A DNA stretch of 64,000 nt. Source: Collinsella sp. AM18-10. GTDB lineage: Bacteria; Actinomycetota; Coriobacteriia; Coriobacteriales; Coriobacteriaceae. Location of the stretch: positions 75,587-139,586 of the forward strand of contig NZ_QRJO01000002.1 in NCBI RefSeq assembly GCF_003471585.1, given 5' to 3'. Shown here in pieces: positions 34,738 through 44,160 of the stretch. The notes below the pieces were generated by a model, which worked only from the letters and a program-made list of their open reading frames with translations, ran no database searches and had not been told where the DNA came from. Within the stretch, counting starts at the first letter, position 1, and each line of letters begins with the position of its first letter. The position numbers and the translations under genes were made by a program.

Positions 34738-37434
34738 ATGGAAGAAATGCCCAAGAACTACGATCCGTCGACCAACGAGCCGGCGATCCTGCAGAAGTGG
34801 CTCGACGGCGGCTACTATAAGCGCCGTGAGGGCGTGGGCGACTGCACCGTCACCATTCCGCCTCCCAACGTGACCGGCAAGCTCCACATGGGTCACGCCA
34901 CCGACGACTCCATCCAGGACGCCATCGTCCGTATGGCCCGCATGCGCGGCAAGTCCACGCGCTGGGTGCTGGGCACCGATCACGCCGGTATCGCCACGCA
35001 GACCAAGGTCGACAAGAAGCTCAAGAGCGAGGGCATCAGCCGCCTGGAGATCGGTCGCGACAAGTTCGTCGACGCCTGCTGGGACTGGACCCACGAGTAC
35101 GGCGGCATCATCGTCGAGCAGATCAAGCGTATGGGCTGCTCCGTCGACTTCGACAACGAGCGCTTCACCATGGACGAGGATTACGCCCAGGCCGTGCGTA
35201 AGGTCTTCTGTGACTGGTACCACGACGGCCTGATCTACCGTGGCAAGCGCATCGTCAACTGGTGCCCCAACTGCACCACCGCCATCTCGGACGACGAGGC
35301 CGAGTATAAGGACGAGAAGGGCCATCTGTGGCATCTGCGCTACCCGCTGACCGAGCCTGTTAACGGCCAGGACTACATCGTCGTCGCCACTACGCGCCCC
35401 GAGACCATGCTCGGCGACACGGGCGTTGCTGTCTCCCCGAAGGATCCCGAGAAGGCCGCCTTCGTGGGTAAGACCGTCAAGCTCCCCATCGTCGACCGCG
35501 AGATCCCCATCTTTGAGGATTGGCATGTCGACGCCAACTTTGGCTCCGGCTTCGTTAAGGTCACCCCGGCCCACGACCCCAACGATTACGCCATGGGCCA
35601 GGCCCACGACCTGCCGCAGATCAATATCTTCGATGAGCACGCAGTGGTCGTCGAGGGCTACGGCGAGTTCACCGGCATGAACCGCGACGAGTGCCGCGAG
35701 GCCGTCATCAAGTGGTTTGAGGAGCACGACCTGCTCGACCACGTCGAGGACCTCGACCACTCCGTCATGCACTGCTACCGCTGCGACGCCGCCCTGGAGC
35801 CGTGGCTGTCCGAGCAGTGGTTCGTCGCCGTCGACAAGCTCAAGGGGCCGGCGCTCGATGCCGTCAACTCCGGCAAGGTCACCTTCCACCCCGCCCGCTG
35901 GACGCAGACCTACACCACCTGGATGGAGAACCTCAAGGATTGGTGCATCAGCCGCCAGCTGTGGTGGGGTCATCGCATCCCCGTGTTCTACTGCGAGGAC
36001 TGCGGCTGGGAGGATGCCCTTACCGAGGACACCGATGTGTGCCCCAAGTGCGGCGGCCATCACGTGCATCAGGACGAGAACGTGCTGGACACCTGGTTCA
36101 GCTCGCAGCTGTGGACCTTCGCCACGCAGGGCTGGCCGCAAAAGCCGGAGCTGCTCGAGGGCCATCATCCCACGACGGCGCTCGTCACCGCGCGCGACAT
36201 CATCGCGCTGTGGGTCGCCCGCATGGTCATGAGCTCGCTGTACTTCCTTGATGAGGTGCCGTTTAAGGACGTCGTCATCTACCCGACGATTCTGGCCAAG
36301 GACGGCAGCCGCATGTCCAAGTCCAAGGGCAACGGCGTTGACCCCATGGACCTCATTGGCATGTACGGCGCCGACGCCATGCGCTACAACTTGCTCACGC
36401 TGTGCACCAACAACCAGGACGTCAAGTTCGACGCGAACATCGACAAGAAGACCAAGAAGCTCATCGACAGCCCGCGCACCGAGCAGGCCAAGTCGTTTGT
36501 GACCAAGATCTGGAACGCCAGCCGCTTCCTGCTCATGAACATGGAGGGCTACACGCCCGGCGAGCCCGTCGTGGAGACGCCGGCCGACGCCTGGATGTTC
36601 AGCCGCCTTGCCAAGGCCGTCAAGATGGTCACCGAGGGTATCGAGAACTACACCTTTGGCGACATGGCCCGCGGCGTGCAGCAGTTCTTCTGGAACGAGG
36701 TCTGCGACTGGTACGTCGAGGTCACCAAGGCCCGCCTGAAGGGCGAGGGCCGTCTGCAGGCCCAGCGCAACCTGATCTTTGTGCTCGACACCTCCATTCG
36801 CCTGATGCACCCGCTTATGCCGTTTGTCACTGAGGAGATCTGGGACAACATGCCGGCGAGCGTGCTCGACCTGGACGCCGAGGGCAACGTGAACCGCGCC
36901 GAGGCGCTCATGATCGCCAAGTGGCCCGAGCCCGCCGACTACGCCAAGTATGTTGACGAGGACGCCGAGCGCGCATTTGAGCTGTGCCGTACCGTCGTGT
37001 CTGCCGCCCGCGCCACGCGTTCGCGTTATCGCTTGAGCCCCAAGGCCGAGCTCGACGTGGTCGTGCGCGCCGGTGTCGAGGACATCGAGAAGCTCGAGAG
37101 CCTGCGTTCGACCATCGAGCCGCTGGCAAATACTGCCTCGCTGGTTATGGGTACCGATGTCGAGAAGCCGGCCGCAAGCATCGCCGTGGTCGATAGCGGT
37201 GTCGAGGTCTTTGTGGTGCTCGAGGGCAAGGTTGATCTTTCGGCCGAGAAGGCGCGCCTGGAGAAGGAGATTGCCGCCGCGCAGAAGGAGCTCGCCGGCT
37301 GCGAGAAGACGCTTGCCAACGAGGGCTTTGTGGCCAAGGCCGCGCCCGCGGTGGTCCAGAAGAAGAGGGACCGTGCAGCTGAGCTCAAGGAGATCCTGGC
37401 GGCGCTGACTGCTCAGGTTGCTGACTTCTCGTAA
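34738..37434 (+). CDS. valS: Valyl-tRNA synthetase
   Basis: An 898-residue class Ia synthetase that charges tRNA-Val. The HIGH-type motif is in PPPNVTGKLHMGHA (near residues 41-54), the editing domain contains TTRPETMLGDTGVAV (near 219-233), and the KMSKS motif is in DGSRMSKSKGNGVD (near 521-534). The C-terminal 65 residues (SAEKARLEKEIAAAQKEL onwards) form the coiled-coil arm of valyl synthetases. The ATG at 34738 follows AGGGAGAG; an ATG at 34747 is the other choice. It is flanked on both sides by members of a structured repeat family (34602-34717 and 37454-37554). Confidence 0.97.
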   Translation: MEEMPKNYDPSTNEPAILQKWLDGGYYKRREGVGDCTVTIPPPNVTGKLHMGHATDDSIQDAIVRMARMRGKSTRWVLGTDHAGIATQTKVDKKLKSEGISRLEIGRDKFVDACWDWTHEYGGIIVEQIKRMGCSVDFDNERFTMDEDYAQAVRKVFCDWYHDGLIYRGKRIVNWCPNCTTAISDDEAEYKDEKGHLWHLRYPLTEPVNGQDYIVVATTRPETMLGDTGVAVSPKDPEKAAFVGKTVKLPIVDREIPIFEDWHVDANFGSGFVKVTPAHDPNDYAMGQAHDLPQINIFDEHAVVVEGYGEFTGMNRDECREAVIKWFEEHDLLDHVEDLDHSVMHCYRCDAALEPWLSEQWFVAVDKLKGPALDAVNSGKVTFHPARWTQTYTTWMENLKDWCISRQLWWGHRIPVFYCEDCGWEDALTEDTDVCPKCGGHHVHQDENVLDTWFSSQLWTFATQGWPQKPELLEGHHPTTALVTARDIIALWVARMVMSSLYFLDEVPFKDVVIYPTILAKDGSRMSKSKGNGVDPMDLIGMYGADAMRYNLLTLCTNNQDVKFDANIDKKTKKLIDSPRTEQAKSFVTKIWNASRFLLMNMEGYTPGEPVVETPADAWMFSRLAKAVKMVTEGIENYTFGDMARGVQQFFWNEVCDWYVEVTKARLKGEGRLQAQRNLIFVLDTSIRLMHPLMPFVTEEIWDNMPASVLDLDAEGNVNRAEALMIAKWPEPADYAKYVDEDAERAFELCRTVVSAARATRSRYRLSPKAELDVVVRAGVEDIEKLESLRSTIEPLANTASLVMGTDVEKPAASIAVVDSGVEVFVVLEGKVDLSAEKARLEKEIAAAQKELAGCEKTLANEGFVAKAAPAVVQKKRDRAAELKEILAALTAQVADFS

Positions 37435-37453
37435 GGTTTACTCGGGGGCGCGT

Positions 37454-37554
37454 CCCGATGCTTTGCTCTCCGCTGCGGACAGTCCTGCGCAAGACGGACA
37501 GCACATTAAGTGCTGCCCTTTGCGTGCGGAACTTGCGGCGAGCAAAGCATCGGG
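37454..37554 (-). repeat. Structured element B after valS (related to element A, opposite orientation)
   Basis: The outer arms CCCGATGCTTTGCT (37454-37467) and 37541-37554 form a perfect 14-bp stem. The inner hairpin CAGCAC (37499-37504) pairs with GTGCTG (37510-37515) around ATTAA. Read on the minus strand, its core TTCCGCACG, GCACTTAATGTGC and AGGACTGTCCG aligns with element A. The stem bases differ, but pairing is kept, so the changes are compensatory. It lies between valS and folC with no coding sequence. Confidence 0.7.
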
Positions 37555-37714
37555 CCGCTCCTAGTTCGTTTACGTGGTTGTTTGCATCTGGCGTGTTAGG
37601 GCCACTGGGTTGTGGCCTTGATCTTGCTGCAATCGGGTAAAGGCTGATATTGTCAACGTGAGGGGCTCATTCATTTTGGTGGGCCTCTTTTTCTGTTATG
37701 GGGGACTTTGGGTT

Positions 37715-39058
37715 ATGGCTAAGCGTTCTGGGTCGTATGTCGTTCCTTTCTCGTTTGAGTTGCTTTCGTTTGGTGAGGCCGTTGCTTTGGCTGCCGATAC
37801 GGGGCGGATTTCTGGGGATGCTGGTCCTCTGCTTGAGACGGTTGTCGATATGCTCGATGAGTTGGGGCGTCCGGATGAGTATTTCGATTGCATTCAGGTT
37901 GCCGGTACCAATGGCAAGACTTCGACCACGCGTTTTTCGGCTGCTATCCTTCGCGGCGAGGGGCTTAAAACCGCACTGTATACGTCGCCCCAGCTTGTTC
38001 GCTATCCCGAGCGCATGGAGGTCGATGGATGTGTCGTGAGCGATGACGCCTTTGCCCGTGGCGTTTCTGCCGCTGTCGAGGCGGGGCATCGTGTGAATGC
38101 CCGTCGTGTGGCGGCGGGGGAGCGCGCCTATACCATCACGCCGTTTGACCTGCTGACGGCTGCCGCGCTGGTAGTGTTTGCCGAGGCTGCGGTGGATGTT
38201 GCCGTGCTCGAGGTTGGCATGGGCGGGCGTTGGGACGCCACAAGTGCGACCGATCCCGTGGCCGTCGCCATTACGGGCATTGGACTTGACCATACGAAGG
38301 TCCTGGGCGATACGCTCGAGGCCATTGCGGGGGAGAAGGCTGCGGTTATTAAACCCGGGCGCTTGGTTGTTTTGGGCGAGGGCACGCACGAGGCGAGCGT
38401 TCAGCGCGTGATGGATGCCCGTTGCCGCGCGTGCGGCATCGTGCCGCTCGTGGTGAGCCACGCAACGACTAAGGTGCCGGCGCATGTGGGCGACACGGTG
38501 GAGTTCAGCTGCACCACGCCGCGTGCGATCTATACGACGAGCATGGTCAAGCCGGCCTACCAGCCGCAGAATGCTGCGTGCGCGATTATGCTCTGCGAGG
38601 GGTATTTGGGTCGCGAGCTCGACCACGATGCGCTTGATGCGTCGCTTATTGGTTGCCCCACACCGGGTCGCTTTGATGTGCTGGGAACCGATCCGCTCAA
38701 GTTGATTGACGCCTGTCATAACCCCCAGAGCTGCGAGAACTTTGTGAGCGCGCTGAGCGAGATCGATCCGTGTGTAGAAAATCGCCCCACGCTGCTGTGT
38801 GCCGCGCTGGCCGATAAGGACGTTGCGGGTATCGTTGACGTTCTGGTTCCGGCGTTCCCCCGCGTGGTCGTGACCCAGACCGATTCCGATCGCGCCCTAC
38901 CGGCAGAGGAGCTCGCCGCCCTCGTTGATGCTGATAAGCTCGCTGGCGTATACCCGAGCGTGTCCGATGCCCTTGTCGCCTTCGATGCTGCGGGCGAGCC
39001 CTTCGTAGCAGCCGGCACCATCACCCTAGCCGGCGAAGTATCCGGCCTGCTCCGTTAA
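37715..39058 (+). CDS. folC: Bifunctional folylpolyglutamate/dihydrofolate synthase
   Basis: A 447-residue Mur-ligase-fold enzyme that adds glutamate to folates. The ATP-binding loop is QVAGTNGKTSTTRFSA (near residues 67-82). The LYTSPQLVRYPERMEVDG stretch (near 95-112) is the folate-binding region, and LEVGMGGRWDATSATDP (near 166-182) is a family hallmark. IDACHNPQSCENF (near 332-344) is the C-terminal signature. I start at the ATG at 37715 (MAKRSGSYV), preceded by GGGGGAC. The track-length start at 37658 adds a hydrophobic, non-homologous leader. T- and G-rich codon use in the first 150 bases differs a little from neighbours. Confidence 0.92.
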   Translation: MAKRSGSYVVPFSFELLSFGEAVALAADTGRISGDAGPLLETVVDMLDELGRPDEYFDCIQVAGTNGKTSTTRFSAAILRGEGLKTALYTSPQLVRYPERMEVDGCVVSDDAFARGVSAAVEAGHRVNARRVAAGERAYTITPFDLLTAAALVVFAEAAVDVAVLEVGMGGRWDATSATDPVAVAITGIGLDHTKVLGDTLEAIAGEKAAVIKPGRLVVLGEGTHEASVQRVMDARCRACGIVPLVVSHATTKVPAHVGDTVEFSCTTPRAIYTTSMVKPAYQPQNAACAIMLCEGYLGRELDHDALDASLIGCPTPGRFDVLGTDPLKLIDACHNPQSCENFVSALSEIDPCVENRPTLLCAALADKDVAGIVDVLVPAFPRVVVTQTDSDRALPAEELAALVDADKLAGVYPSVSDALVAFDAAGEPFVAAGTITLAGEVSGLLR

Positions 39059-39072
39059 CCCACCCCCACATC

Positions 39073-39139
39073 AGTTGCGGTGAAATACGGACTGTTTTAC
39101 AAGCCAGAAGCCTCAAACAGTCCGTATATCACCGCAACT
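39073..39139. repeat. Type-B palindromic intergenic repeat after folC
   Basis: Arms 39073-39097 and 39115-39139 form a 25-bp inverted repeat with one mismatch, with a 17-nt spacer. The outer 15 bp AGTTGCGGTGAAATA are shared with type A. The inner CGGACTGTTT and the GCC-x-GAAGCC-like spacer are shared only with 40610-40676. Confidence 0.88.
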
Positions 39140-39200
39140 CAAAAGCAGTCAATTTGGGACGGGGCTTTTTGGCCGTCCTGTGCCCCCGAGTTGACTCGCT

Positions 39201-39362
39201 CGCCACGAAATGGGCCCATCTACTACGTTTGGCCGGTAACCCTTGACCATACCGAGAATTGTGAAATCAAAACCGCAGGTAAAGGGGTTGCCATTTTTTA
39301 AAAAAGACCCGCATGGTCGACCCATGCGGGTTAAACGTAGTAGATGGCCCGTTTTCGTGGCG
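39201..39362. repeat. Structured element C (30-bp imperfect outer stem, inner hairpin)
   Basis: The arms 39201-39230 and 39333-39362 are imperfect inverted repeats. Both contain the CATCTACTACGTTT/AAACGTAGTAGATG segment perfectly, then GGGCCC or GGCCCG and a CGCCACGAAA end. Inside, ACCCGCATGG (39307-39316) pairs perfectly with 39322-39331. With the type-B repeat and the hairpin at 39374, this accounts for most of the 39059-39407 gap between convergent genes folC and pepQ. Confidence 0.75.
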
Positions 39363-39373
39363 CAGCTAATCGG

Positions 39374-39396
39374 AAGGGACAATGGGACTGTCCCTT
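39374..39396 (-). terminator. Hairpin downstream of the M24 peptidase gene
   Basis: AAGGGACA (39374-39381) pairs with TGTCCCTT (39389-39396) around ATGGGAC. It lies 12 nt beyond the stop of the minus-strand peptidase gene. There is no strong T-run on that strand, so the terminator call is tentative. Confidence 0.4.
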
Positions 39397-39407
39397 TGGC
39401 ACATTGC

Positions 39408-40496
39408 CTAGTCCAGACGGACCGGATCGTGGGGGTAGGCGTTGAGAATCTCGACGCCGTTTTCGGTCACCAGGGCTAGGTCCTCGATGCGGACACCGGT
39501 GCGGCCGGGGAGGTAGATACCCGGCTCGATGGAGAAGGTCATGCCCGGCTCGACAACCTGCTCGTTGACGAGCGAGACGTCGCCCGGCTCGTGGTCCTGC
39601 AGGCCGATCGAGTGGCCCAAGCGATGTGTAAAGTACTGCCCATAGCCCGCGTCTTCAATTACATCGCGCGCGGCACGGTCCAGATCGCACATGCGCACGC
39701 CCGGTGCGATGAGAGCCTCGGCGGCCTCGTTGGCGCGGCGTACGATATCGTAGATGCGCGTCGTCTCCTCGTCCGGCTCGCCCCAAAAGAACGTGCGCGT
39801 CATATCCGAGCAGTAGTTGCGATGGCGTCCACCAATGTCGAATAGCACCACGTCGCCACGCTTGAGCACGGTGCCGTCGGGCTCGTGGTGCGGATCGCCG
39901 GCGTTGGCGCCAAAGCTCACGATGGGCGGAAAGCTAAATCCCTCGCAGTCGTGCTTGCGATATAGATTCAGCATCTGGTCGGCAATCTCGCGCTCCGTCA
40001 CACCCTCGTGTACGAGTTTGATAACATCGGCCATCACGGCGTCGTTGGCGGCTGAGGACACGCGCATGAGCTCCTGCTCGGTGGTATCCTTGTGGGTGCG
40101 TGCGGCGGTGACGGCAAAGTCGCCCAGGAAAAACTCGCTGGCGGCGCGGCGCTCCATAAGTGGCATCAAAAAGCCGGAGCGCATGACGGTATCGATGCCA
40201 AGCGGCTTGGTCGGATCGATCTCGCGCGCGATGGCATCGGTCACGATATCGGTATCGGTGTGGTAAGCAACGCGGGCATTGTCATACTCGGGCAGCTGAT
40301 GCAGCGCGTTGACTAGGATCACCGGCTCGGCACCGCGCACGAGCAGCACGCCGCAAAAACGTTCGAACATATCGGCATAAAAGCCGGTCAGATAGTAAAT
40401 CGACCACGGGTCGTTTACGAGCAGCTGCGCGCCGGGGTGCTGAGCCTCGAGCGCATCGAGCACGCGCGCCACACGCTGGTCATCGACATGTGCCAT
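39408..40496 (-). CDS. pepQ: M24-family Xaa-Pro peptidase
   Basis: A 362-residue creatinase/aminopeptidase-P-type metallopeptidase that probably releases N-terminal residues from Xaa-Pro peptides. The N-terminal creatinase-like domain spans about residues 1-125. The catalytic pita-bread domain shows all five metal ligands: two Asp in VVLFDIGGRHRNYCSDMTRT (near 215-234), His in HRLGHSIGLQDHE (near 292-304), Glu in FSIEPGIYL (near 325-333) and Glu in GVRIEDLALV (near 338-347). I start at 40496, where AAAGGATG precedes the ATG; a 13-residue upstream extension is less likely. The gene stands alone on this strand, bracketed by two type-B palindromes (39073 and 40610). Confidence 0.9.
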   Translation of the reverse strand: MAHVDDQRVARVLDALEAQHPGAQLLVNDPWSIYYLTGFYADMFERFCGVLLVRGAEPVILVNALHQLPEYDNARVAYHTDTDIVTDAIAREIDPTKPLGIDTVMRSGFLMPLMERRAASEFFLGDFAVTAARTHKDTTEQELMRVSSAANDAVMADVIKLVHEGVTEREIADQMLNLYRKHDCEGFSFPPIVSFGANAGDPHHEPDGTVLKRGDVVLFDIGGRHRNYCSDMTRTFFWGEPDEETTRIYDIVRRANEAAEALIAPGVRMCDLDRAARDVIEDAGYGQYFTHRLGHSIGLQDHEPGDVSLVNEQVVEPGMTFSIEPGIYLPGRTGVRIEDLALVTENGVEILNAYPHDPVRLD

Positions 40497-40609
40497 GAAA
40501 CATCCTTTCGCTAGGCTGCCACCATGGTATCCCAAGCCCGGTACATAGGGACGTTCCTTTTATGCCGGCACTCCGGGACACTCCTTTGCATCCCATGCGC
40601 GCCCTCATA

Positions 40610-40676
40610 AGTTGCGGTGAAATACGGACTGTTTAGCGGCCTGAAGCCATAAAACAGTCCGTATTTCACCGCAACT
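40610..40676. repeat. Type-B palindromic intergenic repeat upstream of pepQ
   Basis: A perfect 25-bp inverted repeat (40610-40634 and 40652-40676) encloses a 17-nt spacer. It is nearly identical in its arms to 39073-39139, on the other side of pepQ, about 1.5 kb away. Confidence 0.9.
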
Positions 40677-40737
40677 GCGGAGGAGGGGCGGGGTGGATGG
40701 CGGGGTAGCTAAAAGAGCCCCGTCCTAAATTAGCTGC

Positions 40738-41136
40738 TTAGGCTGGGTCGATGTCCATGCTGGCGATGAGGTCGATGCCCGTGTTGAGGAGGTTGGGGAG
40801 CACGACGTCGCCCATGCGGATGGGGGCGTTGACGACTAGGCTGCGGATGAGGGCCATGGCCTGGGCGTGGAGTTCTAGCGGGATGGCGTCGGCGGTGCGT
40901 ACGGGGAGAAGTTTCTCGTCGCCGCCGGAGACGGCGACGGTCGTCGTGAGCACGCGCATGGGGCAGATGAGCTCCTGATGTGCGAACTCATCGCCGCGCG
41001 GGCAGTTGTTGCCGGTTACGGAGCGCACTTCCACCACGGCGCCATTGGCGTCGCGCTCCACTTCTACGGTCAGAAGGCATTCGGATGGGCAGGTCGTGCA
41101 GTTGAACTGCAATGTCTCGGTCACATTCGTGCTCAT
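40738..41136 (-). CDS. DUF1667 protein, partner of a glycerol-3-phosphate-type dehydrogenase
   Basis: A 132-residue protein of the DUF1667 family. It has a cysteine arrangement FNCTTCPSECLLTVE (near residues 12-26), then NNCPRGDEFAHQELICPMRV (near 43-62), which could hold an iron-sulfur cluster or zinc. Genes of this family are usually found after a GlpA-like and a FAD/NAD oxidoreductase gene, as here, and are thought to be the third subunit. The ATG at 41136 has GAGGAGG about 9 nt upstream, inside the end of the previous gene. The gap to that gene is 4 nt. The exact function is unknown. Confidence 0.82.
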   Translation of the reverse strand: MSTNVTETLQFNCTTCPSECLLTVEVERDANGAVVEVRSVTGNNCPRGDEFAHQELICPMRVLTTTVAVSGGDEKLLPVRTADAIPLELHAQAMALIRSLVVNAPIRMGDVVLPNLLNTGIDLIASMDIDPA

Positions 41137-41140
41137 GGCC

Positions 41141-42535
41141 TTACGCCTCCTCAACGGGATCGACGGACAGGACAATCTCGCTGGCACCTAGGTCGAGTGC
41201 GCGCTGAATCACCTTTGCCGGCAGCGGGAAGCTTTCCATGACGCTCGGCTTAAATGCACGGACCTTGCCGGCGAACAGTTCCTCGCCGTCGGCCAAGATC
41301 CTCACGCATGCGGCATCGGCTGGCCGGCGCACGCGGAAGTTGAGCTTGGTGAGTGCCACAGCCGTAATGCGTCCCGGCAGCGCGTATCCCGCGTTGCCGG
41401 CAGGGGAAACCGTGAGCTCGCAGCCCGTGTCCGCGACCACGTCCGTCTCGGCTCCGCCACCCAGCGCGTACGCCGCTGCAGCTGCGCCAGCCCTCTCGGA
41501 CTCGGTCGTTACGTTGTCGGCCAGGTCGTGCACGTGCAGCACGTTGCCGCAGGCAAAGATGCCAGGCACGCCCGTCTGCAGGCTCTGGTCCACCACGGCG
41601 CCACGCGTGCGCGGGTCAAGCTCAACGCCCGCCCCCACCGAAAGCTCGTTCTCGGGAATCAGGCCCACCGAAAGCAGCAGCGTGTCGCACGGAACAACGC
41701 GCTCGGTCCCCGGAATGGGCGCCAGATGCTCGTCGACCCGGCTTATCTCGACGGCCTCCACACGGTCGTGACCGATCACGCGCGTGACGGTGGTAGACAG
41801 GTGTAGCGGAATTCCAAAGTCGTCCAGGCAGTTCTTGACGTTGCGGCGCAGGCCGTTGGCGTACGGCATGAGTTCGTATACGCCCTCGACCGAAATCCCC
41901 TCGAGCGTGCAGCGACGTGCCATGATAAGCCCGATGTCGCCCGAACCCAAAATGACGGCGCGCGAGCCGGGTTTGAGGTTCTCGATATTGATGTATCGCT
42001 GCGCCAGACCGGCCGTAAACACGCCGGCGGGACGACTGCCGGGGATTTTGATCTCGCTGCGGGTGCGCTCACGGCAACCCATGGCAAGGACGACCGCTCG
42101 CCCGGCGAGTTGCAGCATGCCGGCGCGGCTCATGATTGTGACGGTATGACCCGCACCGGCTTCTGCGTTCGAGGCATCCGCGCCCAGCGCGTCATCGCCC
42201 TCCTCCGAATCGATCCCCAGCACCATGCTGTCCAAGAACAGCGCGATGTCGGTCGCGCGAACCTGGTCGATAAAGCGCTGCGCGTACTCGGGGCCGGTGA
42301 GCTCCTGTTTAAAGTGCGACAGGCCAAAGCCGGGGTGGATGCACTGTCGGAGGTTGCCGCCCAGGTGCTGCTCGCGCTCCACGATGGCCACGTGTGCGCC
42401 TGCCTTGTGCGCGGCCAGCGCGGCCGCCATGCCGGCAGGTCCGCCGCCGATAACGACCACGTCGAAGGCCTGCATCGGCACGGCGTCCGCGGTGCCGTCG
42501 GTCGCGCTCGCTGCATTTACTTCAAAGCTCTCCAT
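41141..42535 (-). CDS. FAD/NAD(P)-dependent oxidoreductase, GlpB-position subunit
   Basis: A 464-residue flavoprotein. The N-terminal dinucleotide site reads [21 protein letters not shown] (near residues 26-46, here only its GGGPAGMAA core matters), followed by [14 protein letters not shown] second Rossmann site, [16 protein letters not shown], lies near residue 190, and [21 protein letters not shown] near 290. The [14 protein letters not shown] stretch (near 330) matches the FAD-closing motif of this family. It resembles the NAD(P)/FAD oxidoreductases encoded between glpA-like and DUF1667 genes. It lies 1 nt after the upstream GlpA-like gene, so the three genes form an operon. The electron acceptor is not evident. 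Confidence 0.83.
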   Translation of the reverse strand: MESFEVNAASATDGTADAVPMQAFDVVVIGGGPAGMAAALAAHKAGAHVAIVEREQHLGGNLRQCIHPGFGLSHFKQELTGPEYAQRFIDQVRATDIALFLDSMVLGIDSEEGDDALGADASNAEAGAGHTVTIMSRAGMLQLAGRAVVLAMGCRERTRSEIKIPGSRPAGVFTAGLAQRYINIENLKPGSRAVILGSGDIGLIMARRCTLEGISVEGVYELMPYANGLRRNVKNCLDDFGIPLHLSTTVTRVIGHDRVEAVEISRVDEHLAPIPGTERVVPCDTLLLSVGLIPENELSVGAGVELDPRTRGAVVDQSLQTGVPGIFACGNVLHVHDLADNVTTESERAGAAAAAYALGGGAETDVVADTGCELTVSPAGNAGYALPGRITAVALTKLNFRVRRPADAACVRILADGEELFAGKVRAFKPSVMESFPLPAKVIQRALDLGASEIVLSVDPVEEA

Positions 42536-42536
42536 C

Positions 42537-43991
42537 CTAGCGCACCCCCTTCATCGGTCCCTCAACCAACCAGGATCCGGTATCCTCCAGCAGCACCTCG
42601 CTGGGGTCGCAGCCCAGCTCGCGGGCCAGAATCGCCACCACGCGGCTCTGGCAAAAGCCGCTCTGGCAGCGGCCCATGCCCGCACGGCAGCGCCGCTTGA
42701 CGCCCTCGACCGAAACCGCACCCGGGCGGCGTCGAATCGCGGCCACGATTTCGGCCTCGGGCACCGTCTCGCAGCGGCAGACAATCTGTCCCCACGCGGG
42801 ATCGGACTCGATCAGCTCCTCCTTGCGCGCGAGCGGTGCACGGTCAAAATCGTCCGGCGCGCGGCGAATCGGGTCCCAATCGTTCCGTTCATGCAGGGCA
42901 ACGCCCGCCTCACGCATCACAAGCTCCATGCGCTCGGCAATGGCCGGCGCGCTCGCCACGCCCGGCGACTGAATGCCCGCCGCCTGGAAAAGCCCCGGCA
43001 CCACGGCCGACTGTCCAATAAAGAAGTCGTTCGTTCCCTGAATGACCGGACGACCGCCGGCAAATGCGCGCACCACGCGACGCGTGTCCAGATCGGGCGC
43101 CAGTTTGCGCGCGCCGGTCAGGAGCGCGTTGACGTCATCCGCATAGGTCTGCGTGTCGCCCGGCTCGCGCACGGCGGCGGTCGCGGTAATCACGGTGTTG
43201 CCGTGTACGGTACCCGTGACGATGACGCCCTTCGATACCGGCGTGGGAACGGGGTAGAGCGGCATGAGCGCACTCGGTTCCTTGTCCAGCACCACGATGT
43301 TGCCCTGGCGCCAGACCATCTGAAACTCCTCGGCGCCCGCCATATGCGAGATGTCCGCGGCTCCGTTGCCTGCGGCGTTGATCAGGTAACGGCATCGCAC
43401 GTCTCCGGCGGGCGTTGCCAGCGTAAAGCGCGCGTCGTCGCCCGAGCTCGCGACTTCAATCGCCTCCACGGGTGCGGAGCGCATAAACGTCACCCCGTTG
43501 GCCACGGCGTTCTCCAGTGCGGCGGCGGCAACCTCAAACGGGTCGACAAACCCAGTCGAGGGACACCACAACGCGCACGTTGCATCGGCACTGGCGCGCG
43601 GCTCTAATTCGTGGATGCGGTCGGGTCCGACGATCGACAGCTCGGGCACACCGTTGACATGGCCGTTGCACCGCAGCTGCTCCAGATGCGCGCGGTCCTC
43701 GTCGCTAAAGCCCAACACCATCGACCCGGTGCGGCAGAACAGAAAGCCCAGCTCCTGCGACCACGTACCGTACAACTCGCAACCACGGGCGTTGACCTGC
43801 GCCTTTACGGTGCCCGGCGCCGGATCGTAGCCCGCGTGCACCAGGCCGCCGTTGGCCTTCGACGCGCCCAACGCGATATCGTTGGTCGCCTCGACCACAC
43901 AAATGGACAGGTCAAACCGCGCAAGCTGCCGCGCGATGGCGCATCCGGTGATGCCCGCGCCGACAATCGCGATATCAAACGTTTCTGTCAC
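42537..43991 (-). CDS. glpA: GlpA-like FAD-dependent glycerol-3-phosphate dehydrogenase with BFD-type iron-sulfur domain
   Basis: A 484-residue flavoprotein of the DAO family. The N-terminal FAD site is [20 protein letters not shown] (residues 7-26), followed by [17 protein letters not shown], which resembles anaerobic glycerol-3-phosphate dehydrogenase. [16 protein letters not shown] (near 152) and [26 protein letters not shown] segments support the family. The C-terminal 90 residues form a BFD-like [2Fe-2S] domain with [13 protein letters not shown] (near 400) and [13 protein letters not shown] (near 433). With the next two genes it matches a common three-gene set. No glpK or glpF is nearby, so the substrate is inferred. 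The start ATG follows a GGGAGGCAC stretch. Confidence 0.82.
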   Translation of the reverse strand: MTETFDIAIVGAGITGCAIARQLARFDLSICVVEATNDIALGASKANGGLVHAGYDPAPGTVKAQVNARGCELYGTWSQELGFLFCRTGSMVLGFSDEDRAHLEQLRCNGHVNGVPELSIVGPDRIHELEPRASADATCALWCPSTGFVDPFEVAAAALENAVANGVTFMRSAPVEAIEVASSGDDARFTLATPAGDVRCRYLINAAGNGAADISHMAGAEEFQMVWRQGNIVVLDKEPSALMPLYPVPTPVSKGVIVTGTVHGNTVITATAAVREPGDTQTYADDVNALLTGARKLAPDLDTRRVVRAFAGGRPVIQGTNDFFIGQSAVVPGLFQAAGIQSPGVASAPAIAERMELVMREAGVALHERNDWDPIRRAPDDFDRAPLARKEELIESDPAWGQIVCRCETVPEAEIVAAIRRRPGAVSVEGVKRRCRAGMGRCQSGFCQSRVVAILARELGCDPSEVLLEDTGSWLVEGPMKGVR

Positions 43992-44160
43992 AGTGCCTCC
44001 CAGACGAGTTGACAGGCTGTCAATAAGACTATCCTACGGTCTGCACACCCCCAGAGCGGCGGCAATGCGGCGAACAGCCCCGCAACACCCGCCAACGGCA
44101 GACGAGGGGAGACCCGGCAACGTCGACAAGCTCGTCTGCCGACAACTACGGCAACCGTTC

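Noticed and set aside
40738..43991. Classical glpABC operon
   Set aside because: The second and third proteins resemble the FAD/NAD oxidoreductase and DUF1667 families, not GlpB and GlpC, so only the general resemblance is claimed.
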